From: DAOUJW01 sp965218945
GTDB lineage: Bacteria; Chloroflexota; Dehalococcoidia; Lucifugimonadales; UBA2985
Direction of reading: 5' to 3'
Assembly (NCBI GenBank): GCA_965218945.1
Contig: OZ244718.1
Location: forward strand, 2,356,001 to 2,420,000
Length of the DNA: 64,000 nucleotides
Shown here: positions 24,431 through 33,730 of the stretch, piece by piece
How positions within the stretch are numbered: the first letter of the stretch is position 1
Layout: each line of letters begins with the position of its first letter
Position numbers and translations under genes: made by a program
The notes under the pieces: generated by a model
Told to the model about the DNA's origin: nothing
Databases searched by the model: none
What the model saw: only the letters and a program-made list of their open reading frames with translations

Positions 24431-24752
24431 CCTTCTCTGGGGTCGGTTTTGTGTTTCGAAAACCATTATCCCAGATTCAGGGGAGCACGATTTTGCTTCT
24501 TCAGGGGGCCTCTCACACGCGCCCGTTCGGTGGATTGGGGTTAAGGCTGATCGCACTTCAGAAGCTCATTCCTAGATCCCTTTCTCGTATTCCTACGTTC
24601 GCCTGCGGTGAGTTCTTGTCCTTGGGCAGGATTCGGGGGTTCTGTGACGTTAAGAGGGGCCCGACTTGCGGTCGGACCCCTCTCCGGTGGTCACGGGTTG
24701 GTTTCGGAGTGTGTTGGTCGAAACCTTCGGGATTCACTCCCCGAATAGACAC
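24431..24752. other. Gene-free stretch with one hairpin
   Basis: Only short, unconvincing frames are present. The one notable structure is the GC-rich hairpin at 24653-24681, listed separately. Confidence 0.6.
24653..24681. terminator. Hairpin downstream of the 127-aa gene
   Basis: GAGGGGCCCGAC and GTCGGACCCCTC pair with one mismatch around a 5-nt loop, about 70 nt past the minus-strand gene that ends at 24753. There is no strong U tract, so it could also be part of a repeat. Confidence 0.45.
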
Positions 24753-25136
24753 CTATGGGAACACGCGCACCATAAAGGGGCCATCGCCAGAGATTATTGG
24801 TTGGATTCTAAATTCTCCCTCTATCTCCGGGATCACGTCAATCTCGCCGGCCTCGGCGTTTTCCTTGGTGCCGGTCAAGCCATCTACTGTGACCAGCATA
24901 CCTGGAGTGAGGTCCTCGAAGGTCAGGGTTCTTACTTCTTCGTTCGTGAACCTGTGTATATTGGTTTCGTCTCCCACCTTCGCCAGCAACTCGCCGGTAG
25001 GTGTGTTTATCTGTACCGTTTTGTCCCCAGCTTGCACTGACTGAATTCTGCCGGTGCGTCCGTACCTGCTGACGAAGCCCCAGCTTGCCTGCTCCTCCAC
25101 TTGCCTCCTCAGATTCTCAAGTTCATCTGGAGTCAT
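24753..25136 (-). CDS. Hypothetical 127-aa protein with DUF5666-like beta-rich core
   Basis: ATG is preceded by GGGAGGT. After a helical start (MTPDELENLRRQVEEQASW) the sequence is beta-rich: RTGRIQSVQAGDKTVQINTPTG, then TNIHRFTNEEVRTLTFEDL and TPGMLVTVDGLTG. This pattern is like small OB/DUF5666 domains, in which a variable is bounded by DL-PG-V. There is no signal peptide. Function unknown; the similarity is impressionistic. Confidence 0.55.
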   Translation of the reverse strand: MTPDELENLRRQVEEQASWGFVSRYGRTGRIQSVQAGDKTVQINTPTGELLAKVGDETNIHRFTNEEVRTLTFEDLTPGMLVTVDGLTGTKENAEAGEIDVIPEIEGEFRIQPIISGDGPFMVRVFP

Positions 25137-25139
25137 CTG

Positions 25140-25615
25140 CTGTTTACCTCCCGAGTTGTCGCCGGGTTAGATGCCCCCGTGAATGCCATAACGGTAGTGC
25201 CTCCGAGGGCTAGAAACTTGGCCGAGCACCATCACTGTCATTATGGGTTCTGCTAGGAGGCATTTCAAGTGCGAAATTCGACTGGTCATGTTGTTTCCTC
25301 TCTGTTGGCAACCAGCAAAACTGGGACACTATGAGAGTCGAGAGATCAGGAGTCCAAAAGGGCAGTCCACGATCTTATATTGGCCTCTTACCTGTCCAGC
25401 TAATGAGGTTCACCTCACTACGGCGTCGGAACCTTTATCTGCACTGTCGTGGTGCTCTCCGTGAACCGCTTCGAACTAGCGCGAGCGAAACGCATCATCG
25501 AGAGACACAAGAAAGCGGCAGGGCTTCAGTGCCGCTCTTACCGGGACTGACGTGCCCCCACGGAAACTGGTCCAAGTGTCATCGCCGGTGTAAGAATGAC
25601 CCAGTAGCGTGTCGC
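25140..25615. other. Gene-free stretch between hypothetical gene and ISNCY copy B
   Basis: No convincing gene is seen. It contains the decayed IS end at 25307-25365, and the rest is unrecognised. Confidence 0.6.
25307..25365 (-). mobile_element. Solitary right-end remnant of the IS at 56990-58560
   Basis: Read on the minus strand, it gives CTGATCTCTCGACTCTCATA, then GTGTCCCAGTTTTGCTGGTTGCC. This closely matches the right end of the element near 58490-58535 (CTGATCTCTCGGGTCTCAAA, then GTGTGCCACTTTTGCTGGTTGCC). No transposase sequence is attached. Confidence 0.6.
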
Positions 25616-27220
25616 CGGTCAGGGAATATGTCCGCGTAACTGTTCAGGGAAAATGTCCGTTCGTGTTGATTCACATAGTAGCAGACGTTGATGAACCGGA
25701 TACGACGACAGTTCCCACCATCTCGGGAGCCTCGGCCGCCAAGTACTTCCTGACGGTGTTTCTGCTCATGCCCAACTCGTTGGCAATGCCTCGGATGGAT
25801 ACTCCCCTGAGCCTGGCCTGATGGATCGCCTTCCACCATGTCCTCTGACGTCGATTGGGCTTGCGGCGCGTGGTGAAAGCAGGATGACGAAAATGGTTAT
25901 CAGCCGCGGCTGCCTCCTCGATCGATGCCGGACTGCCGTGTCTCAGACGGAGTCCCTCTCTCTTGAGAGGTCTATTGCGGATGTTGGTCTGTGGGATATT
26001 GCCGTTGGCAGTCCTGAGGATCTCAGGTCGTGGAGGTGCCTTCTGCGACGGGATGATACGGCCTTCGTGGAGCACGCGCAAACTGCCGTCCAGCCCTTCC
26101 AGTACTTCAACCCTCGCTCCAGCATAACTCGCCCGCTTCCCATCCGGTGCAAGTTGCAGGGTATGCCAGCGGAACCTCAGCGTGTTGTCCCTGGCAACCC
26201 TCCGCGAGTGCTTGTAGCAGAGGATCCTGTCGAGGTGGATGTCCGGACCGAGCGGACGATATACGGCTTCCGCCTCGCGATCCGGTACCCTGAACTGCCC
26301 GTTGAAGCGCGGCAGGAAGTCCATCAGCACACTGTTGGCCGTGGCTATGGTGGACGCTCCTGCGAGACGCAGCTCCGTGACCAGCCTGTCCTGGAGCGTG
26401 CCGGCCATGCGCTCCACTCTTCCCTTCGCCTGTGGTGAACGGGCGAAGATCAACTCCACGCCCAGCTCGGCCATGGCCCTCGTGAACTGCGTGGCTCCGG
26501 AGGGCTTTTGTCCTGTATCGATCCTGGGTGTGAACACCGAGTGGCGGTCGGCGTACAGGCTAAGTGGCACTCCCCAGCTTGAGATCAACCCTTCCACGAG
26601 CAGGAAGTAGTCATTGGGTGGTCTCCTCTTGACAGAACAGGGCGCTGACAACGCATCCTGTGGCGTCGTCGACAGCAAGAAGCAGTGTGAACTGCGGTCC
26701 TCGGTCTTCAAGCCATCTGTGATGACTGCCGTCTATCTGGACCAGCATCCCTTCCTTCGGCATCCGCCGCCGCCGCGTCCTGTGCCTGGGTGGACGACGG
26801 CTTCGGGGACTGGCCATGGCTGCACCCACCAGGATGCGCCAGAGCGTGGTGCGACCGATCTCTATGCCCTCTCGCTCACTGAGAAGCTCACCCAGGTGGG
26901 TGTGGTTGGCGCCCGGATAGCGTGTTCGAGCCAGGTGAACTACCTCCGCGATCACACTGATGGGTGTCGAGTTGGAAGGCCTTTGGCCTCGATTGCCGTG
27001 AGCGAGTGCGGCTGCTCCCTCCTCTCTGTAAGCCGCCAAGATGCGCCTTGTGTGGCGTGTGCTCACTCCCATCAACGTCGCCGCCTGCTCCGTCGTCACC
27101 TGCTCCGCCAGTAAGCTGTTGAGTACCTGTAGCCTTGCCTGTTCTTTCTGCGTCAATGTCACACTCTCCATAGTGCGGACATTTTCGCTGGTCAGTTAGA
27201 GAGGACATAATCGCTGGACG
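25616..27220 (-). mobile_element. ISNCY/IS1202-type insertion sequence, copy B (frameshifted)
   Basis: The right end CGTCCAGCGATTATGTCC with inner CAGCGAAAATGTCCG (minus strand) and the left end ending ATATGTCC with inner CAGGGAAAATGTCCG correspond to copy A. Its proteins differ clearly from copy A, so it is a related element rather than a recent duplicate. Confidence 0.8.
25671..27171 (-). pseudogene. ISNCY-type transposase split by a +1 frameshift
   Basis: The first part (27171 to 26611) has QAATLMGVSTRHTRRILAAY and LVQIDGSHHRWLEDRGPQ, and ends FCQEETTQ-stop. The continuation in the +1 register (from about 26625 to 25671) reads NDYFLLVEGLISSWGVPLSLYADRH, ELGVELIFARSPQAKGRVERM and ends with a C-terminal HTH region (LGMSRNTVRKYLA). 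The break sits in an ACCACCC tract where one extra base restores the alignment. Confidence 0.8.
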
Positions 27221-27479
27221 TCGACACGTTGACAATTGTGGCCTGATCCTGTCCAACCGATGGGGTCCACCTCAGAAGAGCTTGCGGGAAGGACGACTGC
27301 GATGGGGAGTGGGATAGCTGAGCATTCCTACAGATGGGACTGGCTCATAGAGGCGATAGATTCAAACTGAGACACTACCAGGCAATTCGGAATAATGACA
27401 TGAGCTACAGAGTGCCGTATAATTGTTGGCGACCTCAATATAGTTATCTGCCATACAGTGTGAGTCTATTTTAGTACCT

Positions 27480-28178
27480 ATGATCCATGGGACTGACTGC
27501 AAAACGAGGACCTTTCCGCTAGACTGCCGCCATTGTGGCAGGGGTATTTTTTTCTTCACGTGCGAGTGTGGCAGCCGCGTCTTATTCGACGAACTTGGCG
27601 GTGTTTGGTCCATACACGATTGCCTGTCTAAACCGCCCTACGGACGTTCCGGGGGCGGTACATCATGCGATGGTCCGTCAAGGCGGGGATCGACCATTGG
27701 AATTAACGTTTACCTAGCTGGTGAACGCACTCGCAGTTCGTCTCGGGGATTTCGATCTGGTGAAGACACCGTTGACCAAGCGCTGACCAAACGTGTCCGC
27801 GAGAGCGAAAACCGTTCGCGGAATACCATGAAGATAGAACCGCTTGGTAGCGAGGCCACCGAAATCGTTGGGATAGTGCGAGAGCGGTTCACACCCGACC
27901 TTGAGAAACGTTATAGATTGCCGAGCAACTCCATTGGATTCCAGCATCTGTCCAAGATCATAGGTGATGCTGACCCTTTGCAGCTGACAGTGACAGTCGA
28001 CGAACTGGCTACCGACCCGTCGGCTATTGACCTCATGAGTTACAGCTTCCTGATACCCAGACAGCTGGCTGGGAAAGACGACGGCAGGAACGTGGTCATC
28101 AGTGCTGTTCTTGTCCCCGTGGAAGCGTTGAGTGGGATTAGAATATGGCTTGCCCGAGAACTTCAGCGGCTGTGTTGA
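27480..28178 (+). CDS. Cys-rich (zinc-ribbon-like) protein of the Hsp70-like module
   Basis: The 232-aa protein has a conserved-looking N-terminal metal-site pattern C-x2-C-x10-C-x-C-x15-H-x2-C (LDCRHCGRGIFFFTCECG...HDC, residues 14-48), probably a zinc ribbon. A low-complexity linker follows. The C-terminal domain (FTPDLEKRYRLPSNSIGFQHLSKIIGD...YSFLIPRQLAGKDDGRNVVISAVLVPVEALSGI) is unrecognised. It ends 16 nt before the coiled-coil gene and appears to be the first gene of the three-gene module. No enzyme motif is visible. Confidence 0.65.
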   Translation: MIHGTDCKTRTFPLDCRHCGRGIFFFTCECGSRVLFDELGGVWSIHDCLSKPPYGRSGGGTSCDGPSRRGSTIGINVYLAGERTRSSSRGFRSGEDTVDQALTKRVRESENRSRNTMKIEPLGSEATEIVGIVRERFTPDLEKRYRLPSNSIGFQHLSKIIGDADPLQLTVTVDELATDPSAIDLMSYSFLIPRQLAGKDDGRNVVISAVLVPVEALSGIRIWLARELQRLC

Positions 28179-28194
28179 TAGGCAAGGAAGCGTC

Positions 28195-29922
28195 ATGACA
28201 AATTCTCCCATTCCGTCCGGAACAATAGTCAGGCATACCAATCTGGGCGTCGGTAGAGTGGTCTCAACAGACGACTCAGGTGGGGTTATGGTAAGCTTCA
28301 AGACTGGAGAAACTCGGGGCATGAGCGCATCCGTGGCTCGCAACCTGAAAGTCCTGCCGGCCGACGGTCTGGAAAGTCTGCTATACAACCAACCAGACCA
28401 AGCCCAATCTTGGGTTGAATCAGCGCCGCTAAAGCTTCTAGCTGCAACTCTGGCCGACTTGGACGGCCTGGCCAAGGCTGGCGCCATCAGAGGCAAACTC
28501 CAAGGTCTCATGAATAGTACAGACATAAAGTGGAGTGGTTGGTGGGATCGGTTGAAAGCGGCTGCGGATGACTCGGGGTGTTTTCGGATAGTCAAGAACA
28601 AGAGCAGTGCGATTACAACAATTGCCTTCAGTGGCACGGTGGCAAGCGTACCAGCATACCCGCTTCCACCTCCGCGCCCTAAAGCAATTAAAGCGAAACC
28701 GGCTAACCAGGCAGAATGGAAAAAGTGGCTGACCAGTGACACCGGCGAACCGCCGCCGGGGGCTGGGGGCTATCCCACTAAGGCTGCCTTTGCTGCCATC
28801 TCCAAGCTACTCTCCAAGGATGTAGAAAAGGGGCTTGCCAAGGTAATTCGTACTTCGGAAGGTCTCGTCGATTCAGTCAACCCGTCGCTGCGGGATGCAG
28901 AGGCATGGATGGAGGCAGTAGGACTGGCAACTTGCCGTTGGTTGGAATCCCGCAGGGAACGAACGCCTAGCGATTTGACAGAAAGAGTCGGGGAGATTCT
29001 AGCACGGCTTGCTAAGGTCGCCAGACTCGACAGGTCTCCTACAGTGTTGCTTCGAGTAGCCCGAGAATTGGCCCCATCCGCTTTTCAGGTAGGGGAATTC
29101 CGCCACGGCCATGCCAGCTTGGACCGCCTGCTGGACTCTTTGGCCCCAGAGGAGAGGACTCAATTGATTAGGGAGGTGCTTGTCCAGTCCGATGGACGAG
29201 AAGCTTCGAGGGAAAGTGTCTTGCAGTACGTTGGCTCTAGCCGCCACGTCACTGGCAGAGAGCGTCTACCGGCGATCATCATCGCGACACTTGTGCTAAC
29301 CGATGGCCGGGGCGAGATTCCAGATCAGGCATCAACGGAGCTCGCGGAAGCACTGGCTTCCCCGGAGAAATACAGCCGGTCCGTTCAAACCCTCACCAGC
29401 GGGGCCCGATCCAGGCATGCCCGCGAATTGGCAGATGCACGGAGACAACACTCCGATGAGCTAGAAGGCGTCAAAGAGTCACACGATAAAGAGTTGGAGA
29501 AGCTTCGGATGACCCACGCCGACAGGTTGGCAATGGCAGAGCAAGAACATGAGCGCCTGAGGAGCCAAAAGCGACAAATCGAGGCAACGATGTCGTCTGG
29601 ACGAGAGGAATCCAGGTTGGAGGTTCGACATGACATGTTGCTGTCGGTTGGCGACGCCCTCCAGCGCTCATTCAGGGATGACCGAAGTGCCCGGGACCGG
29701 TTGGATGACGTGGTCCGGACCCTTGCATCCGCGTTGCGCGCAGGGGGCGCCGAGGTCTTGGAGTCCGTAGGTAGCAATGTGTACTTTGACCCTAAGTTTC
29801 ATCATTCGCCGGCACCGATTAGCGCGGGGGCGCCTGTGACGGTATCTGCGCCCGGGGTGATCGCTGGAGAGAGGGTTATTCTCAAGGCGAACGTGGCAGC
29901 ATCATCTGGTGGAGCAAGTTGA
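28195..29922 (+). CDS. Coiled-coil protein with GrpE-like C-terminal domain
   Basis: The 575-aa protein starts with an SH3/CarD-like segment (GTIVRHTNLGVGRVVSTDDSGGVMVSF, residues 8-34). A helical middle follows, then a strongly charged coiled coil (about 395-470, ELEGVKESHDKELEKLRM). The C-terminus has the order of the GrpE head: LRAGGAEVLESVGSNVYFDPKFHHSP followed by VTVSAPGVIAGERVILKANV (compare GrpE P-x-G-x-x-FDP-x-x-HEA and GY-x-x-x-x-R-V-L). Its TGA overlaps the ATG of an Hsp70-like ATPase (TGATG), suggesting a dedicated nucleotide-exchange partner (inference). ATG is preceded by AAGGAAG. Confidence 0.68.
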   Translation: MTNSPIPSGTIVRHTNLGVGRVVSTDDSGGVMVSFKTGETRGMSASVARNLKVLPADGLESLLYNQPDQAQSWVESAPLKLLAATLADLDGLAKAGAIRGKLQGLMNSTDIKWSGWWDRLKAAADDSGCFRIVKNKSSAITTIAFSGTVASVPAYPLPPPRPKAIKAKPANQAEWKKWLTSDTGEPPPGAGGYPTKAAFAAISKLLSKDVEKGLAKVIRTSEGLVDSVNPSLRDAEAWMEAVGLATCRWLESRRERTPSDLTERVGEILARLAKVARLDRSPTVLLRVARELAPSAFQVGEFRHGHASLDRLLDSLAPEERTQLIREVLVQSDGREASRESVLQYVGSSRHVTGRERLPAIIIATLVLTDGRGEIPDQASTELAEALASPEKYSRSVQTLTSGARSRHARELADARRQHSDELEGVKESHDKELEKLRMTHADRLAMAEQEHERLRSQKRQIEATMSSGREESRLEVRHDMLLSVGDALQRSFRDDRSARDRLDDVVRTLASALRAGGAEVLESVGSNVYFDPKFHHSPAPISAGAPVTVSAPGVIAGERVILKANVAASSGGAS

Positions 29923-31658
29923 TGCAGATTGTCGGGGTTGATTTCGGCACCACCAACATTCGGATCTCCACTTGGGACCCTGAAGGGGGCCTTCCGCCAG
30001 AACCGCAGCGCATCGGTGTAGGCGGCACGACGACAATGCCGGCGGTAGTTGCTTTGGAACGCGAATCTGGCGGTGCAATTAGGATTATTGTGGGCGAAGA
30101 TGCGGATGACCTTCAGGATGACCCGAATAAGACCCTGGTTATCCGCAACATCAAGCGGAATGCGCTCTCCAGCGATGACTACGTAGCTTGGCACTTGGAG
30201 GGTAGAAACGCTCAACAAGAAGAAGCGAAGTGGCCGCCCCTGTGGTGGAATCCCGACACAAGCTGCGTCCAAGCTTGGGACCAGGTATATCCGGTATGGG
30301 ACCTGATTCATGAACTTCTGGCAGAGGCATTTCGGCGGGCAGGCGTGGAGGGTGAATTCGAGTGGAGAGCCGGCTGCCCGGTGCATGCGGGATATGAATA
30401 CCGCAAAGGCCTAGCGGATACGTTAGGACGGTTGTCAGAGGTCAGCGAGTTGAACTGGATTACGGAGGAGCCGATCTTGTTCCTGACGCTGGCTCGCGAA
30501 TTGGGCAACTTGGAAGAAGGCTCATACTTAGTCTACGACGTAGGAGGAGGCTCGTTAGATTGCGCGCTTGTCGAGATCAGCGGGAACGAGATGCTGGTAT
30601 ACGGGGCCGACGGACACCCCTTGCTGGGAGGCGCCGATATTGATGAGCACCTTAGAGAGAAGCTTGGATACACGGGTCAGCTGAATCTTTTGAGACTGGC
30701 GAAGGAACAGCTTAGCCCGTTGAATCCTTCAATAGCACTGGGCGACGGCACCGTTATTTCCGAAGACTCTGTGAATGCCACTTTGGTGAAACTTGGATTC
30801 TTCAGGAAATCGTTATCCACGATGCTCGATACATATAATAGCGCGAAAACGCTGTGGAAGCGCCCTCAAGGGGAGTATGACCCTCCAATTGGATCGATAA
30901 TCTCCCAAGATCCAGATGGTAATAGCCGTTATGTCTGGCAACTATCGCTCGATGATTTAACCCACGACATAGACAGGATCATCCTGGTAGGAGGTCCTAC
31001 CAACTCGTCCTACTTCAGGGATCATTCGTCGGACAGATTCGGCCCAGACAAAATCCTGACACCCTCAGACGTGTTACCCAGATTGGCCGGGACACCGAAC
31101 CTTGAGTTGGTCGGTGTCAGTATGGGGGCTTGTTACAGCTATCGGGGTAAGTACTCACCCTTGTACGTCAACCGGCTACCTGCCTCGGTTTCCCTAGAGA
31201 ACCTCGAGACGGGAGATGTGGTCGAATACAAGGCGTTTCAGTCCTTTGCTTCCCGTGCTTTCCGTTTCAATCCGTTCAGTCCCTTTATGTCGGAGCCCTT
31301 GCAGCTAGGGCAGGCTATTATGGATTCCCTCAAGTATCCTACAAGCCTGCGACTGACCATCGCTTCCCCCAACGAAGTTGTCCTTACCCAAGCATTCATC
31401 GACAATCCATTAGATGAACGACAAATTGGCAGCGAGTTGAAGCTAGTGATTGACCGATACGGAATGGTCGGGGTGTGGCAGGGGTCCGAACGTCATAGAC
31501 CAAGGATAGTCCGCATCTTCGACCAACCCCCATGGCAGACCGACGGTCAAAGGGCGGCCTTTGATCTCCTTTTGGAGCAGGAACGTGAATACAACGACAA
31601 GATGAAGCGTCGTATGCAAAGCTACATTAACCGTCCCCCTTGGAGCTATCCGACGTAA
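29922..31658 (+). CDS. Divergent Hsp70/DnaK-like actin-fold ATPase
   Basis: The 578-aa protein has the actin/Hsp70 nucleotide-site motifs in order: phosphate-1 GVDFGTTNIRIS (5-16), phosphate-2 VYDVGGGSLDCALVEI (about 205-220) and the adenosine loop IILVGGPTNSSYFRD (about 352). The C-terminal about 170 residues are a beta-rich region unlike the standard DnaK substrate domain. There is no EEVD-type tail. Inserted sequence between motifs differs from DnaK. It is translationally coupled to the GrpE-like protein. It is clearly not the housekeeping dnaK: there is no DnaJ neighbour and it sits in an IS-rich island. Confidence 0.8.
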   Translation: MQIVGVDFGTTNIRISTWDPEGGLPPEPQRIGVGGTTTMPAVVALERESGGAIRIIVGEDADDLQDDPNKTLVIRNIKRNALSSDDYVAWHLEGRNAQQEEAKWPPLWWNPDTSCVQAWDQVYPVWDLIHELLAEAFRRAGVEGEFEWRAGCPVHAGYEYRKGLADTLGRLSEVSELNWITEEPILFLTLARELGNLEEGSYLVYDVGGGSLDCALVEISGNEMLVYGADGHPLLGGADIDEHLREKLGYTGQLNLLRLAKEQLSPLNPSIALGDGTVISEDSVNATLVKLGFFRKSLSTMLDTYNSAKTLWKRPQGEYDPPIGSIISQDPDGNSRYVWQLSLDDLTHDIDRIILVGGPTNSSYFRDHSSDRFGPDKILTPSDVLPRLAGTPNLELVGVSMGACYSYRGKYSPLYVNRLPASVSLENLETGDVVEYKAFQSFASRAFRFNPFSPFMSEPLQLGQAIMDSLKYPTSLRLTIASPNEVVLTQAFIDNPLDERQIGSELKLVIDRYGMVGVWQGSERHRPRIVRIFDQPPWQTDGQRAAFDLLLEQEREYNDKMKRRMQSYINRPPWSYPT

Positions 31659-31993
31659 TGGGTTGTGTCCGACCCACACACACTAGCGTCGCAGCAATGA
31701 TGAAACGCACCGACAGGCCTCTCTGGCAGGCGGCAAGACCCAAGACTAGAGTGACATGTGGCATGGGCAGAGTTCCCATTGTGGAACGCCAGCGAAAGTG
31801 GACTTAAGGGGACTCGATCTAGTGGCCTGGTCCACGTGGGTCAGTTGTTTGATCCAGAGCGGAATGGCATCGCGGGTATGCGACCGCCTCAACTGGCGGC
31901 CTCCAAATCGACAGCCCAAGAGTACCGGAGCTTTTGGTGTCGATTGAGTAATTGGGTTCGACAGGCTCACCATGAGCGGGTCTGGTGATGTAT
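31659..31993. other. Gene-free stretch with a possible DUF4338-like remnant
   Basis: Around 31850-31940 on the + strand one frame reads LIQSGMASRVCDRLNWRPP then NRQPKS. This recalls the start of DUF4338/DruA-like proteins (R-x-L-C-x-x-x-x-WR-x-PNG-x-L-K). It is short and broken, so only a decayed fragment. The remainder up to the IS1182 target palindrome is unrecognised. Confidence 0.3.
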
Positions 31994-32009
31994 GTAGGGG
32001 CGGTTCGCG
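31994..32009. repeat. Left half of IS1182 target palindrome, copy 2
   Basis: GTAGGGGCGGTTCGCG abuts the IS. The other half (CGCGAACCGCCCCTAC, perfect complement) is at 33731-33746, so the pre-insertion site was a perfect palindrome. Confidence 0.85.
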
Positions 32010-33730
32010 GAGCCTGTCCCAGAATGATGAATTGGTGACTATTGGTGAGTCGGTCGTGCCAAGTCCGAGTCTGTTGTCACAGTCGGAGCGATGTCTTGAC
32101 CGTCATTCGATCTTGCAGGCGGCGCGGATTAGGAGACATGGTTGGTTAGGCCGTCGTCGGTCACCCCCTCATGGCCCTGCTATCGCCGCCTGCGCCCATC
32201 TCTGGTTCCACCTGGGTCTGCCCCGGTCGCGCCATACGCGCCACAGGGTGCGCAGGTTGAAGCTCGTGGCCAACAAGACCCATTCGGCCGACACATTGAC
32301 AATGCCACGGAGCAAGAACCGCCGAGCGCCCTGTTGCTCTTTGAGGATCCCAAAAGCCGGTTCTGGCAGTTGCTTACGCTGCTTGTACGCCTCTTTGGCC
32401 TCCTCAGTAGACATCCATACCCGATGACGACGCAGGACAGCTTCGTGAGGACCTACCTCCAGCCCACGCCCATGACGCCCATCCTTGGTGCAGACCCCGA
32501 AGGCCGGACACACCTGGCAGACGGCTCCGGAGGCTCGGTACAGACGCATGAGCGTTCCCCTGGTACGCTTGAGTCGGGTGAAGCGCAGTATCTGGCCCAT
32601 GGGACAGGTGTAGCTATCCATCTGCTCATCGTAGCAAAAACGGTCCTTGTGGTAGGGGTGTTCAAGGGCCTTGTGCTGCGACTCCGGCATGATCACCTGT
32701 TGTTCCCGTTGGGCGCACGACTCCAGGTTGGCGCCGGAGTGATAGCCCGCATCGGCCAGCGTTGCCTCCGCCCTGTCTCCAATCATCTCCTCGGCTTGCT
32801 CCAGCATTGGAGTCAACTGACCACTGTCGTTGGCCTCACACACCACCTCCGCTGCGGTGATGACTAGCCCCGTGCCTTCGCCGGCGCCCGGCTCCAGTGG
32901 CGAGACCATCGCTTGGGCATTGTAAGCAGCCACGATGCCTCCACCAGCCTTCATCAGACTCGCATCACCATCGGTAAGATTGATACGTTGCTGTCCCTCT
33001 TCACCTGCAAGTTGTTCCATTGCCTGCTGCACCTGTTCTCTCAGCGCCTTGTTCTTGGCAAGCTCCTCCGGCAGACGCACAGAGACAGCGTCTTCCCCAG
33101 CCTCGTTCTGCGCCTCAAGATCACTGATCGCCGCGTCCACCCGCTTCAGCAACCGTTGCAACCCTTCAGCATCAAAGCTCCTATCCTTCGCTGCATTGGC
33201 AGCTATCTTCGTCCCATCCACAGCCTGCACCGCCAACTCCACCAAGCCCATGGCCACCATCGTGCGCACCGTTCGCTTAAAGAGCCTTCTCATCGCTCCA
33301 CGATGGTCTCTGTAGAACCGCCACAGGGTATTGTGGTCCGGGTGCTGCCAAGCTGTCAGCCAAAGGTACGGTATCTGGTCTCGGCAGGCCGCCTCCAGCT
33401 TGCGGCACGAGCGCACGCCGGTCATGAACCCATACAACCACACGCTCAGCAGCCCGCGAGGATGGTACGATGGCGCTCCCAATGCCTCACCATCTATCTC
33501 AACTCCCAACTCAGACCATCCCGAACGCTCCAAAGCGTCCACAAACTCCGCCACAAACCGCACCGGATGGTCTTCGGGCACAACTTCCTCCAGTGTAGGA
33601 GGAAACAACCACGGCTGCTCTCGGTTCAGTGGGCGACGCGGCATTGAACTCTCCATCAATCAATTCTTGGCCACAATTCTAACCCGTTTCACCCACATCC
33701 GAAAATACACACCCTTTATGAGACAGGCTC
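32010..33730 (-). mobile_element. IS1182-family insertion sequence, copy 2 (1721 bp, inverted)
   Basis: Same length, ends and transposase as copy 1, in the opposite orientation, again with CGCG on both sides and inside the same palindrome type. Confidence 0.93.
32169..33656 (-). CDS. IS1182-family transposase, copy 2
   Basis: This encodes the same protein as the copy at 12798-14285 over its whole length, with the catalytic regions VDGTKIAANAAKDRSF, ADAGYHSGANLESC and PEPAFGILKEQQGARRF. Identity of both copies indicates a recent transposition, so the element is probably active. Confidence 0.93.
   Translation of the reverse strand: MESSMPRRPLNREQPWLFPPTLEEVVPEDHPVRFVAEFVDALERSGWSELGVEIDGEALGAPSYHPRGLLSVWLYGFMTGVRSCRKLEAACRDQIPYLWLTAWQHPDHNTLWRFYRDHRGAMRRLFKRTVRTMVAMGLVELAVQAVDGTKIAANAAKDRSFDAEGLQRLLKRVDAAISDLEAQNEAGEDAVSVRLPEELAKNKALREQVQQAMEQLAGEEGQQRINLTDGDASLMKAGGGIVAAYNAQAMVSPLEPGAGEGTGLVITAAEVVCEANDSGQLTPMLEQAEEMIGDRAEATLADAGYHSGANLESCAQREQQVIMPESQHKALEHPYHKDRFCYDEQMDSYTCPMGQILRFTRLKRTRGTLMRLYRASGAVCQVCPAFGVCTKDGRHGRGLEVGPHEAVLRRHRVWMSTEEAKEAYKQRKQLPEPAFGILKEQQGARRFLLRGIVNVSAEWVLLATSFNLRTLWRVWRDRGRPRWNQRWAQAAIAGP

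Noticed and set aside
24451..25044. 197-codon + strand frame overlapping the 127-aa minus-strand gene
   Set aside because: The minus-strand gene has a good ribosome site and a coherent protein-like sequence; the + frame lacks both.
31756..31988. Possible intact small ORF upstream of IS1182 copy 2
   Set aside because: The DUF4338-like phrase is only about 30 residues and the frames around it are broken, so it is reported only as a weak remnant.
32913..33647. 244-codon frame antisense to the IS1182 transposase (also at 12807-13541)
   Set aside because: It is the complement of a highly conserved transposase; identity of both copies reflects the IS, not an extra gene.
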